Assembly: GCF_003254395.2 (NCBI RefSeq)
Contig: NC_037642.1
Span: 3,070,501 to 3,134,500, forward strand
Direction of reading: 5' to 3'
DNA from: Apis mellifera
Taxonomy: Eukaryota; Arthropoda; Insecta; Hymenoptera; Apidae
Length of the DNA stretch: 64,000 nucleotides
Position 1 is the first letter of the stretch. Every line of letters begins with the position of its first letter. Under the pieces are notes generated by a model. That model was not told the DNA's origin. It was given only the letters and a program-made list of their open reading frames with translations, and made no database searches. This document shows, piece after piece, positions 32,761 to 44,880 of the stretch. The position numbers were made by a program, and so were the translations under genes.

Positions 32761-34350
32761 TTTTTGATTCCTTATTGTTGTAAATGACGACTGTGAGTGG
32801 TAAGTTATTTCTATTCTTTATTCTTTCCTTGCTTTCTTTTGATGCTTGGAAATAAATGCCGTTTGAAATTGTGTAAGATGAAATTTAGATTAATTAGTTG
32901 TACCAGTAATTGAAAATTATATTTAAATATTTAAAGTTTCATCTTATGATGGTTCTTCTTGTTCGAGTTGATTCATATTGTTTCTGTATTTTTTATGAAT
33001 TATTTTTTAAAGAAATTTACTGTTATTATTAGATCCAATAAATTGAATTTTTAGATATTGTGTTTATGTTTTGATTATAAGTAATGATACAATGAGAAGA
33101 TAAGAATTTTGTAAAAAAGAAATAAATATGATAACAAATTGAGGTCAAAAAATAATTTGAGTAGTCAAAAATTACGAATTCAAATCATATTCAAATACTT
33201 TATCTTATACTTTATTATGTAATAATAATTGTAAATTTTTTTTGTTCGATTTAATTTGAGATTAATGAACTTATATCGTGTTTTTTTTTCGAAAATTAAT
33301 TTATTAAATTGTAAGAAATTTTAATATAATTTGTAAAATGTATAATATAATGGGAAAATGTATCTGTATGATAAAATGATTCATGTATAAATGTTTTTTA
33401 TACCGAATAAGAAACATTAAATCTGTTAATGATTTTTACTGATGCGATTTGTTGGTCTTTTGAAGCAATTTCCAAATGAACTCATTGTTTTCCTTACGAC
33501 CGAGTTTTCCTTATCGCGTGTGTCGTATTCATGCACCAGGGTTGTATAATTCTGGAATTCATTAAAATGCAACAGCCACGTACGACATAGCGGAAAATAC
33601 TACATCCTCTGATTCGTTTAACATAATAGTTTTAAAAAACTCATACCAATGGGTGACGAAGAATTCTTAATTAAATTTCATTGTTAATTCTTTTGCTTTT
33701 TAGTAACGAAATATTGAAATATTAATATATAAATATTGAAATATTATAACAAGTACAAACTAACTTAATTTTAAAAATAGAAACTTTTGTGTGTGATGTT
33801 CAAGAATCGGTTTATCAATATTAGAACTGCGAAAGTAGAATAGAAAACGATTATTTTATTAAATCGTTTTGAACGAAAATTTATTTTCCATTTTTAAACG
33901 AGAAATATTTGAAATACTTGTATCAATTAATTTTTATTTCGAATAAAAATTATTCGAACGATAATTTATACCAATAATTTTAAATTCAATTCATCAATTC
34001 ACAAAATGATCAATTTTTTGAACAATCTTCATATTTCTTATTTGCCAAAAATATTAAATTTAAATTTTATGAAAAAAAATTACGATTTCTAAAGTTTCTT
34101 TTTTCCTTTTTTTATAAAATATCCAAGAATTCTTCGATCGGTCCAAGAAAAATCATAATAAAAGATTTGATAAAAGAATTTTATATACACGCCAGGAACA
34201 CTCGTTTATAAATATAGAGTATAAATTTTTTTGTATTATTTCTAACCAATTTATAGCTTCGTTGATAGATACATGTTAACGTGTCTGTATGGGAGGGAGA
34301 ACAAATGAAATCGGCTTGTTACTTGTAACTGCGATATTCTGATCATACGT
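32760..34350. other. AT-rich desert around a small conserved-looking block
   Basis: AT-rich throughout except 33470-33620, which is GC-balanced and holds an extended inverted repeat. No coding evidence. Confidence 0.5.
33515..33597. other. Long interrupted stem-loop
   Basis: TTTTCC (33515-33520) pairs with GGAAAA (33592-33597). TGTCGTA (33521-33527) pairs with TACGACA (33581-33587). GTTGTA (33541-33546) pairs with TGCAAC (33568-33573, one G-T wobble). Together they form an 83 nt folded element with internal loops inside an AT-rich desert. It is pre-microRNA-sized, but the helix is broken, so microRNA identity is doubtful. Confidence 0.3.
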
Positions 34351-35700
34351 ATCGAATAAATGCCAGGGGCTGCGGGTAGTTCAAGCTAATTCGAAAATAG
34401 CAATCGTTCGTAAAAGGAAATTATTCATCGAACGTATTTCGCGTCGACGGAAGAAAAATGAAAAAAAAAGAAGAAGAAGAAGGAAAAAAAAAAGAACGAA
34501 AAAAAGAAGAGGGGGAAAAAAAAAAGAAAAAAAAAAAGGATAATTGTCGAAAGGAATCGATACTGGCTCTCGCGCCTTTCGTCCTTTCTCCAATTAATAT
34601 TTCAATAATGATTATTACTCGTTGTATTTGATTAAAAAGGGAGGAAAAAAAAAAAAAGGAATCGAAGAAGAAATAATAGCATTTGTACGCAAGCATTTTC
34701 ACGTGCCGATATTCTTTAAATAAATCGATGCACTTTATCGGTCTTTTATAATGTTGTTAAATGTTTTTTTTTTTTTTTTTCCTTTCCCTTAACGATCACT
34801 TTATAATTGATCTAATACTGAATCCCTTTTGTTTTCAGTAACCGCACACGGTTTTCGAGCAATGAATGAAACGTAGTGGTTTGTGGACGTTTCCTTGTCC
34901 CCCTTTTTTTTCCCATTCTCTTTTCCTTCTTTTTTTTCTTTTTTATCCCTCTCCCTCTCTCTCTCTCTCTTTCTCTCTTTTTTTTTTAATTCGGTCAATG
35001 TACCAGGAATTCGAGGACACAAAACGTCTGACACCAAAAGATCGAAAAAAAAGTTTTCCGATCGATCGGTCCGTGTGTGTCGACACGTGTCACGTATGTA
35101 ACGGGTTGAGTTAATCCGAGCCATTGTTCGTAACCAGAGTTCTCCAATCATACGGTGTAGAACTTGCTCGTAACCGTGCATCGCGAAACGTTCGAGTTAA
35201 TTCACCGGCGATCATGATCAAAGTTGACCCAAAAATTTGACGAATTTTTTCATTTTTTTTCTTCTTTTCTTCTTTTTTTTTTTTTGCATGAAATATTATG
35301 ATCAATTCTCCAAATTTGACGAATCAGTATTATATGTTATTTATTTATTTATTCATGAATGAAAAGGGGCTAGAAGTATTTACGTATATTTTGAATGATA
35401 AGAAGAAAATGTAAAAAAGTATTTAGAAGCCAATGATTTTAGACAAATTTTTACAAACAATATTTAATTGCCAAATATTTCATATCCATTTTCCTACTAC
35501 AATTCTTCATTTATCATTTTTGCTGTTATATAATTTTCAATCGATGCAGAATAATTAGAATATCCAAATGAAATTAGAAGTTTTACCAATCAATTTTCTA
35601 AATTTATATTTCTGTTCCGCATCCCATCCAAAAAATATCCACATCCGAAATTAGATTATAATAATTTCATCCTCGCCATTAGGAAAAAAACAAATTTGGC
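34350..35700. other. A/T-tract-rich low-complexity region
   Basis: Purine-rich A tracts (34457-34540), T/CT-rich tracts (34761-34781, 34904-34989), then AT-rich sequence. All frames are biased by these tracts. No gene is seen. Confidence 0.6.
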
Positions 35701-35956
35701 ATCGTGAAAATAAAATCGAAAGAGTCTTCGACTTTCGAGGAAATCGAACGGAAATGCTGCCCACACCCTCGAATTCCGGTCCTGTCTGCGATCGATCCGG
35801 CATTTTTGAAGGTGACGAAAGAAAGCGAAAGGAGCGCGGCGGTGATCGATGAAAAAGGGGGGGAAAAAATAAAGCGAGAAAGCGGAGGGAGAAATGTGGA
35901 GCGAAGAAAAACCATTTAAAACCGAGTGGAGGAAGTAGAAGGGGGCGTGCAATAAT
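35700..35956. other. Purine-biased flank of copy A
   Basis: GA-rich plus strand with GAAAG and GGAG words. The 179-codon minus frame at 35651-36190 runs through it with Phe/Ser bias and overlaps copy A. Not called as a gene. Confidence 0.4.
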
Positions 35957-36134
35957 CGGTTTATACTCGAGGAGGCCGCGTATTGTTCGCGGGGAGTATT
36001 CATATTGGCGGAAGTACCGGAACCGTTTATACTGCATCGGCGGATAATACACATTATCCCTCCCGTTGTAATCATACGATCGGTTGGCTATCTGAGCCAG
36101 GGTTGTCACGAACATCGGTCCTTTATTCACGGAG
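35957..36134. repeat. Duplicated ~180 bp element, copy A
   Basis: Shares a run of homology with 37553-37738 in the same orientation, roughly 70 percent by eye, including GATAATA..CATTATCCCT.CCGTT.TAATC...CGATCGG in the centre. The left end is CGGTT.AT.CT.GAGGA and the right end is GG.CCTTT.TT..C.GAG. Here GGATAAT/ATTATCC forms an exact 7 bp inverted repeat with an ACAC centre. On the minus strand both copies can be read as SxDYNGRDNxYYxP. Gaps that are not multiples of three break that frame toward the ends, so a regulatory or decayed repeat is more likely than a coding exon. Confidence 0.65.
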
Positions 36135-37552
36135 ATTCGATTCCTCCGAGGAGAAATAGGCGGACGCCTGTTTACGAAACAGTGCGTCACCGGTCGGGTG
36201 TCGATCTTGAAAAGCAGAAAGCGGAATATTCTCGTTAAATCTCGTCCAATTATTTAGAACAAAGCGTGGCAAGGATTCAATCTACGTAGCACTCTCTAGT
36301 CGTCACCCCTCTACGTTATGTGTGCGTATGCGTGATTTTGTTCTACCTCTCTTCTTTTTTTTCTTTGTTCTCTCTCTCTCTCTTTTTTCTTTTATTAAAA
36401 TCACGTATCAACCAACTTTTGAATTCGTTCGTTTCTCCGGCCTTGTACGATTTCGAGGACTCAAGCCGTCCACACACACTGCGCTCGCGAACTTTTCGCG
36501 AAGGGGAGCTCCGATTTGTCGAAAAATCGACGATCTCGAATGGGGGGATGATAGGATCGAGCCTAAGGCTGTGTAACAGATTCGACGGCGAATGGCAATT
36601 TGTAGTCGTTTTTCGAATGCTTTCGTGCGCTGACCCCGAAGCGAATCGAGAATTCGTTCCGGCCAACGGGGTTCCCGAATAAGTGGGCCGGTTTTCACGG
36701 AAAGCTCGCAAAATACGCTTGTATCGATGTGCACGCGGCCTAGTCTGCGAGAAATACACATATTATTCTAGGTAGGAAAATTTTTCGAATTTTTCCTTGA
36801 TATTATGATATCTCGTTTGCTTTCTTCTTTCCTTTTTTTTTTTCATTTTCTTCAAAGATTGTAACGAATGGATGGTCCATTTCTGTGAATGAAAATTTGT
36901 AAACGAGACTTTAGTCGAGGAAATTCGTAACAATTGTACTAATCGCGCTGTTAAATACGTTGAAAATATTACGAAGGAAGGAAGATTTGATGATGTTTAA
37001 AGTGCTGTCCCCGTAAATTGGAAGAGACAACGAAATTTTGATGCGGATTCACCTCTTCAAATTTAACTGAAGCTTTATATTCATCGAAATATAAAGAGAA
37101 ATACGCGTGTACGGGGTATCTAATTAAAAGCGATGCGAGCCACTCTTTGCCGATACAAATTCAAGGAATTTCCTCCCATATTCTCCACCCTCCAATTAAC
37201 TCTAATAAAAATAAATTTTTCGAAACTGTGAGAAAAACCTTGAAAAAAAATTTTGCTACCAATCCCTTAAACCATTAGACTTTCCATCAAAATCATTAAA
37301 CGCCGCACTCCGCTCGAAGAATCGTTTCACGGGGACATGGAAACGGGACACTGGAACCAACTGCCCCCGGAAACTGTCACGGCCAGGGTGGATGGAGCGC
37401 GGTCGAGGGGGGGGGGAGGGAGGGGATCATCTCTGATCCCGGTTCCTTCGTTCCCGAACCGAAAAAACGAGGAACGAGCCATTAGCGTAAAATAGAAAAC
37501 GGGCGAACGGGCGAAAGCCCCAAAAGACCGGCTAAAGGGAAATCGTGGTAGC
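36135..37552. other. Spacer between the two element copies
   Basis: GC-balanced at 36135-36760, with a CT tract near 36350-36388. AT-richer at 36770-37300, then GC-rich again with a G9 run near 37409. Frames of 110-140 codons overlap on both strands. Nothing is recognisable. Confidence 0.4.
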
Positions 37553-37738
37553 CGGTTAATCCTTGAGGAAGGCGGTATCACGTTGTTCTCCGCCAGTATT
37601 CCCAGGAGGGATGGAATACGACAGAGGATGGCCGTGCTGCGGCGCATAATAAGCATTATCCCTGCCGTTATAATCGCGCGATCGGCCGCTTATCCAGGCC
37701 AGGCCTGTCTGCCGCAGCGCGGCCCTTTGTTTGCCGAG
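37553..37738. repeat. Duplicated ~180 bp element, copy B
   Basis: Partner of the copy at 35957-36134, about 1.6 kb downstream in direct orientation. The central block is GCGCATAATAAGCATTATCCC followed by TGCCGTTATAATCGCGCGATCGG. Substitutions are spread over the whole element. A minus-strand reading gives SRDYNGRDNAYYAP. The sequence is CpG-rich and non-repetitive. No terminal inverted repeats or target duplications are visible that would make it a transposon. Confidence 0.65.
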
Positions 37739-37818
37739 AGACTTGCTTTTTCCAAGTGAAACAGGGAAAAACGGCATTGCTTAGGGAGAACGAGAGACGC
37801 ATTCCAACCGAAGGGATC

Positions 37819-37819
<1 letters not shown>

Positions 37820-37855
<36 letters not shown>

Positions 37856-37867
37856 GGAGAGAGAGAA
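37820..37867. repeat. (GA)n microsatellite
   Basis: GA dinucleotide run followed by AAGAGGGAGAGAG, immediately downstream of copy B. Confidence 0.95.
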
Positions 37868-37869
37868 TT

Positions 37870-39000
37870 AGGTAGCAACCGGAGGGAGAAAGAATTCGAG
37901 GGCGAGGAACATCATCGTCCACCCTTTCGGTTGTCTCCTCTTCTCGTTCCCTCTTCTCTCTTCTCGCTCGAGCTTTCCACCCTCGCCTCTCCTCCCCCTC
38001 TCCTACACGTCGCCCTTCGGAGAAACGAAAACGACGACGAATGCTAAACGATCCCTCAACCTCAGGCCAACCCTCGGCAACCCTCTTGTCCTCGTGTTTC
38101 TCCGCGTTGTACGGCCTCGCTGATAGGGTGGCACACGGGTCCACCGTTGATGCGGACCTCGTGGAAGATGGCTGCCTTCCATTGTCCCGCCCGTTTTCGG
38201 TTAGGCACTTTGAAATATTATACCGGGGCCGTATCGCAGCTAGCCGCTCTCTCGTAGCTCCAACCTAGCGTAGCACTGATAACAATAAAATGATATCACC
38301 TAATATGGATCCGAAAAGGATGCTCAAAGGAACGATGTTCGAAGAAAATGCGCCAATGTAATGTGACTGGTAGAGAGTTATAGATAGACTAGAAGAAGAA
38401 TGAAATTTTTTTGTCCAGAATCTTGTTTGATGGATAATTTTTTAATCAATCCCCGCAAAACCAGAATTCGATTTTAGTCTCCGCCTCCTCCTCGCTGCTT
38501 TCCTTTATTCTCCCTCTTGGCGCCGTTTTGTCTCACCCTTTAGGGCGAGCCTCGCCACCTCGTTCCATCTCCCCACCCCGGGGGCCCTTTGCCGTGCAAA
38601 GTTCATCAGGACAGAAATGGCTCCTTCCGCAGGCTTGACAGGAGGCAAGGGCTCCCTTTTGCCACGAGGCTCGGCTCCTGCCGTTGATGGCCACGAATTG
38701 TACTTTGATGGTGACGAAACGCGATCGAGCAGGTAGAATGTTTTCCAGCCCCTTTTTCGAGAGCATCCCTTCTTGATTACCACCTCTTCCCCGGTGAAGG
38801 ACCGGTAGGGTGGAGGCGGTTTTGTTCGATCAGGGCACGCCCGCGCGGACAGGAATCGCTGATTAATTTTCAGAAGCCTTTGTTAATACTTGGGACGGTC
38901 CAATTGCGGGCTTCGATGGAGGCGCGCGATTTCGTGTTTAGGGTTAATGGAAACAGCTCACGGTTGATGAAAAATTTAACGTGGATCTTGCCGGAGTTGG
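37870..39000. other. GC-balanced non-coding block
   Basis: CT-rich at 37920-38010 and GC-balanced to 39000, with CpG throughout. Frames of 75-158 codons include low-complexity stretches. No gene is recognised. Confidence 0.4.
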
Positions 39001-39400
39001 GGAAGCGTTACAGCATAATGCGGAAAAAGTTTTAAATTTATTTTAAAAATTCGATCAAGAGAGAAAAAAAGCAATTATTGTGGATTAATTTTCTTACTTT
39101 TTGTGTATCGTCGAGCGAAAGAAAGGAAGAATTAGAAGATTAAAATTATCCTTATTAGATCAACTTTAAAAAGCTAATAAATTTTTCAAAATTCGAATGA
39201 ATTAAAATTAATCGACTCCCTCTCCTCTCGTCCCAAAAGGAGAAAAGAAAAGGGAAGAAAAGAATTAATAGAACCGAAAAACCTCGACGATAAATAATAA
39301 ATATAAAATCGTTTAAAAATTTTTCCATTCGTTTTTTATCTCGTCCGCGATATCTTTATTCGAAACGTATAACAAATAATCTGTTTTTTTATCTGAAAGT
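39000..39400. other. AT-rich spacer
   Basis: AT-rich with AAAGAAAG words. Nothing supported. Confidence 0.5.
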
Positions 39401-39900
39401 TTCGAATTAATACGCGAGCCCGTAGCAGTAGGTCGAAAATCGGAGGAGGATCGCAAACACGCTGGGCCCTCTGTTCGATACAGAGAGGAGGGGGAGGGAA
39501 ATTTCATTAAGCCTCCTGGAGGTAAATTGATTGGATAAAACGAAATGCCGTGGAAAAGTTCGTGAGCCAACTTCTCGAAATACGAGCGTTAATAATTTGC
39601 ATTCCGATACCGAATGGTATCGCGCCGGGTATCACTTCTCTCGTTTGCCTGCCGATCGGTACGTTCCTTTTGCGTTACATTAATTCCTCTGCCATTCGAG
39701 CTTTCTCGCTTTCGCCAATCCCGATCGTCCATTTTCCCTTTCTGCCACGCGACAATAAACCGTCAACCTTCGACCCCTTCATTGAAATTGAACGGTAAGA
39801 AGATTAATCGGGAATCGTTGGAACATTTAGCGGTATCAGTTCCTCTCCATTTGATAGAATTCCGTGTCCGTGCATTTTTATCGATAAAAATTGGATAAGA
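39400..39900. promoter_or_regulatory. GC-balanced block with tetraloop hairpin
   Basis: Non-repetitive sequence with an exact hairpin at 39605-39622. A donor-like ACG/GTAAGA at 39796 ends an 82-codon frame, but that frame has no family match and no acceptor. A candidate regulatory block. Confidence 0.3.
39605..39622. other. 7 bp hairpin with GAAT tetraloop
   Basis: CGATACC (39605-39611) pairs exactly with GGTATCG (39616-39622). Its stem resembles that of the hairpin at 1671-1690 (ACGATACG), which also has a four-base loop. Confidence 0.5.
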
Positions 39901-41040
39901 AGATCGATTTCTTATTTCTTTCTTTCCTTCTCTTTCCGTTTTCCTTTTTTCCGATTATTGATGTTATTGTAGTCGAAAGATGAAGAGATGAAAAACGAAA
40001 ATGAAAAATAGGAGAAGAGAGTGTATTTATATTATTATGTTGTGGAATATAAATCGTAGAATGGTATATTCGATGTCGATTGATTATTTGCAAAGAAGAA
40101 ATATTAATCGTTGTACGGTAATTATTCAATGTAGTTTAATGAACCGAATACTTTATTGATAATACGTTCATTAACATTTCGGCCAAGAAATTATTATTCA
40201 TAAGCGAATTCGAATCAATAATCAAATTCCATTTGTTGTTCAAAGAAGCTACGAATTATCTTTAATGAGGCGATTGAGATTATTGCGATTCGTTAAATTT
40301 TTCAAGTTTTGTCAAAGGTGAATCGATATCGAAGAGAATTTCTTCGAATGATTTTGTTAGAAATATTATTTTCATGTGTTCGAACGAATAATTATTTGTT
40401 ATTTGCTTCTTAACACGATATAAAAATTTTGTGTCGTCTATAATGATACGTTAAAGTTGTTATAAAAATTAAATGAAAAAATTATATTATTTTTAATAAT
40501 GTATTTAATAATATATTGTTAAATTGGTTTCCTTGAAAATGTATTTCGATTTTTAATTCAAATTTAGAATTTATATATAATTAATTAGTATATAGCAAAT
40601 ATAGATATATAATCGAAGATTTAAATCTTGTTTTAAACATTTTAATATAAACAAAGATCAATTTTAAATATTCTTAAAGCATTTTTTAATTAAATAGAAA
40701 AATTTCATGTAACTTTCAATAAAATATTCAAATTCATCATCTTGACATAATTTAAAAACATAATTTTCAATCATTTACATAATTAAATACTAAAAATAAT
40801 ATATTTAACATTAAACAATTTTTTAATTTTATTTTAAATCAGTTCAAAACAATCTATTTAAATATGGCATTATTATTAATTTATCCAATTAACATAATTA
40901 ATCAGTTATAAGTAATCTTCGATTATTTATCTTTCTTGTTATCTCTTTTCAAAAATGCTTTCCCTATCAATTAAAAAAGAACGATGAGAAAATAAATAAA
41001 GTAAACGCTCTTTGCATAACGTTAAAGGAATATGGAAATT
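39900..41040. other. AT-rich desert
   Basis: Very AT-rich from 40350 on, with stops in all frames. No feature is supported. Confidence 0.6.
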
Positions 41041-41173
41041 GATTATTGATTGATTCCGGCCAATGTCTCTTCGAGGTGACAATGTGCCGTCGATCGATCC
41101 ATTTCCGGTTTCACTCTCACTTGCTATCAAATGTCTGTACATAGTCCGTGCCGGTATCGGTTATGTAGTTAAT

Positions 41174-41224
41174 CTATATATGTGTATATATATGTATATA
41201 CATATGTATATATGTATATATACA
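41174..41224. repeat. TA/TG microsatellite
   Basis: TATATGTG, TATATGTA and TACATATG units. It begins a stretch of mixed composition that contains A8-A13 runs near 41453-41480. Confidence 0.9.
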
Positions 41225-41660
41225 TTGACGTACATGAATATGCAATCTTGTGGTTACACGTCGCCGTTCTCCAGAAATCGAAAGCGAAATAAGGAGATGG
41301 AGCCAGAAACCGAGAATAGGCGATAAATCAAGGGAAACGAGTTTGAAAAATAGCGTATCCCGGTTTTTTCCCGTTATCGTTATGGACGTTCACTTTCTTT
41401 TTTCTTTTCGATTGAAATACTTTCACTTAAACGGGGGGGAAAAATTGTGTCGAAAAAAAAAAAAAGAAAAAAAAAAAAATTTTTTTTCGATATCACGTCT
41501 GTATATGGATTTATATACGTCCACCATTTTGTCGTCGGTGTGGAGGAGAGTATAGTTACGTTAGCCTGTTGTATAACTGGTCGTTTTCACGTGTGTTGCT
41601 TATGGTTGTTTACGTTTATAAATTATCCGTGGCGAGCTGAGTATAGAAAAAAAATAAAAT
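41225..41660. other. Mixed non-coding sequence
   Basis: GC-balanced with an A/T tract. A 101-codon plus frame crosses the A tract as poly-Lys and is not credible. Confidence 0.45.
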
Positions 41661-42760
41661 AAATAAATAAATAAAAAGAAGTAAAAAATAAAAAATAGAA
41701 AAAAGAAAGAAAAAGAGTGTAGGGGGAGTTTTTGCCGGGAAACCGATTGGCGGAAACAAGCCATTCGTATCTATTCGATGCACGTGGTCGATATATCATT
41801 CTCGATTAATATAAGTTTATATCTGGTGACCAATATAGCAATGTATGTTTCGCGACAAGATATTTATATGGATGGAGAATGGATAAGTTGAATAATGTAT
41901 TCATGTTTATTAATATTTATCAACGCGAAGAAAGGGAAAACGGTGGAGAGAATAAATTTAGAAGTTGTTGTTGTTGTTGTAAGGAATTCAAAAGAAATTT
42001 ATTAAATCTTGTTTATTTCTTTGATGTTTGCTTGTTAGTAATGAGGAAAAGTAGAGGGAAATTTAATAATAGATAAAAGTAAAAAAATATCCGTTTTATG
42101 ATAAATTTTTAAGATTCTTCTGAAACAATCTTTAATATGAAATGTTAATTTAATGATGGAAATGTTTTACGAGATATATAATATGGGATGTTACTTGATT
42201 GTTTTTTAAATTTACAATTTCTTTTTGGAAAAAATTAAAAAAATATATATCTATGTTTATTGTTATAAAAGTTATTTTGATTCTGATTCGTTATTTTTTA
42301 TTTGACACTTGAAATGGAATGAAATATTTTTAATTAGAAAATTATTTTTAAGTCTAATGAAAATGAAGTCTAATATGTAATACTATAAATAGATTCCTCG
42401 TTTATATTCGTATGAATTTATTTTAATATCTTAATGAAAATTTTTGAAGAATTTTTAATAGATTTGCGAAAGTTTTATGAATTATAAAGGAATTTATTAA
42501 TGTTTCTTTAATAACGTGTAAATATATGATTAATCAGTTTATTAAATATATCATAAACTTCTATTCTTCTCCTAGCTATTTTAAAAATTATTTTAGAATA
42601 CTATATAAGTACATAGATATATATTTCAATTTTTTTATAATTTTTTAATCAAAAGATATAATATCCATCAAATATTCCAATATTATAAATATTATAGAAC
42701 CAGAAAACACAAAAGGATAATTTAAAAAATGATGAAAGCTTTCCGAAATTTCTTCAGTCT
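41660..42760. other. AT-rich desert
   Basis: (AAAT)n near 41658-41676 and (GTT)n near 41964-41980, then unbroken AT-rich DNA. No gene is seen. Confidence 0.6.
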
Positions 42761-43150
42761 AGAGAAGTCTCAAGAAATGAGATGAATGAATCCTTTCTCC
42801 AGTAGAAAGAAAAAAAAAAAAAAGAAACGCAAATCCGTTCAATGACATTTCTTGTAACAAAGGATAGACTTCACGAAAACGGGGTCGATGTTCTCCGTGG
42901 ATTGCGCGAAATAAATTTTCCGGCATTTTGAATTTATCCCAGCCGGATAGACGATGACGCGTGCGTGCGCAGCCACGTAAATTAATCAAACTCTAGAAAA
43001 ATTGGAAGAGGAAGCTATTGACAGCTGGGATGGTATAAAAAATAAATGAAATTCAATGCCCAGGCTAGCGACGGGTGGTTAATAAGCAAAAATCTGTCAG
43101 CCGTCGCAACGATACACTTAATTATCCCTCACTCTGTGCAACATCTTCGA
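42760..43150. other. Small GC-balanced island in AT desert
   Basis: TCCGGC (42918-42923) and GCCGGA (42941-42946) form a 6 bp inverted repeat. GGTATAAAAA near 43031-43040 resembles a TATA box, but no initiator or transcript evidence supports a promoter. Confidence 0.3.
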
Positions 43151-44880
43151 AATTTGTTTTTTTTTTTTTTTTTTTTCATACCAAATATATTATATCTCTT
43201 CTGTCATTAAATCTGAATGATTTCTATTTAGTTTCGTAAAATTAGATTGATTGATTCTTCTTTTAGATTTTATTAGGTGGCTGAATGATTTTGCATGATG
43301 GAGAATATATTTTTGTGAATTGATAAATTCATTGGATCGAGTCTGATGATAATTGTACTTTGTCAATATTTGAATGTACAGAAGTATGATATTATTTTTT
43401 GTATACTTTGAGACGTTAATATTTGATAATAATATTGATGTATTGTAGATTGTATTTTGTGTAATTGTTTTATTGCTTAGAAATTATTCAAGGAAATTTT
43501 TTTTTGAGACAGTGAAAATCTTTTTAAATTATTCTGTTTTAAGTTTTTTGCCAAAAGGAACAAGTGAATGAAATAATTAATATTGAATAAACCGTTGATC
43601 ACTTTAAAGTAAATATGCTAATACACTTTTAGATCTTTTCTATTTATTTTAAAAATTTTCTTGAAATATTTTACTTAGAGATTTTGATATTTTTATAATT
43701 TTTGTTTGTAAAACATGTAATATGAGGGACAAATGAATAATTTTGGTCTTCTGACGTATGAAATGAACTTATTCATCATCACTTTTTCACGAAAGAAAAT
43801 TAAAACAGATTCGTGATTGATCGGAGATTTGCAAAAATTTATTAAAAAATAGCTGGAATGAATACAGATAGTTATTCGATAAAGAAAATATTTCTTTTTG
43901 TTTCGTTGGAAATAATTCTTCAAAAATTTACATTAGTAATCTTTCTTTGCCCTTTGAATATTTTTTACAAATTTGTTCCATTTGTGATAATATTCTGCTT
44001 TAAAAAAATAGTATTCAAAAAAATCTTCCTCATCAATATTGTTTCTGTTCAAGATTTCTTTTTTTCAATGTATATTTGTCAAAGAAAATTTTAAAATCAA
44101 ATGTTTAATTATACCAAATGATTCTCAAATTTTTTCAAAGATATTTTATTAAAATTTATGAAATTCTTCTTATATTTTTATCGGAAAAGGTCGATTCATT
44201 TATCTCATGCTTAATGTAAATTTGCAATTTCAATATGGTTTTGCCATTTGGAAAATACAACGAATAAGATAATAGCCAGAATTCTATTCGAACAATTTTT
44301 ATATTGATCAAAATCAGGGTTGTTTTCATAGTACGAATGGATTATTGAAAAATATATTAAAGGATTAATATAAGATTTAGAAACTATATTTAAGAAAAAC
44401 ATCGTAAGCGTAACGAACATAGAAATGTAAAAAATGTTCTCAGAAAGAGTGCTTCATTTTGTTAGATTTTTTGGTCGAATTATAATAATTAAGAAGAAGT
44501 AGGCGCTTAATTCTCTTCGCGACGTCGTATAATTTTCCGGTATAATTTTTGCCCGAAAGTAAAACGTTTAAAATTCTTCATTAGAAATTATAACACTGTG
44601 AAACGAGCGTTGAACGAGAAATTATCGCAGTATTTAAGGTAAGAAATGACTTTCTCACGATACAGTTTGAAGAAAAAAGGGTTTCAGGAATTATCCGACG
44701 GATACTTTTCAATCCCTCACAATTTTTCTCTTTACTTTTGTAAATCTTTTTATTTATCATTTTCGACTAATTAGCTCTGTTCTCGTAGATATTCTCGTAG
44801 TTTACTCCCTTGTAAAAAATTCTCCCTTTACCAATTATATTGCAAAAGCAGTAAAATTCCATAAATCCACATATAAAAAT
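43150..44880. other. AT-rich desert
   Basis: Starts with a poly-T run at 43158-43176. AT-rich to about 44480 and slightly more balanced after. Frames are Phe/Ile/Lys-rich chance frames. No gene is seen. Confidence 0.6.

Noticed and set aside
32784..32801. Tiny first exon ATGACGACTGTGAGTG with donor GTAAGT
   Set aside because: Only sixteen bases, no promoter or acceptor context. Start and donor words this short occur by chance.
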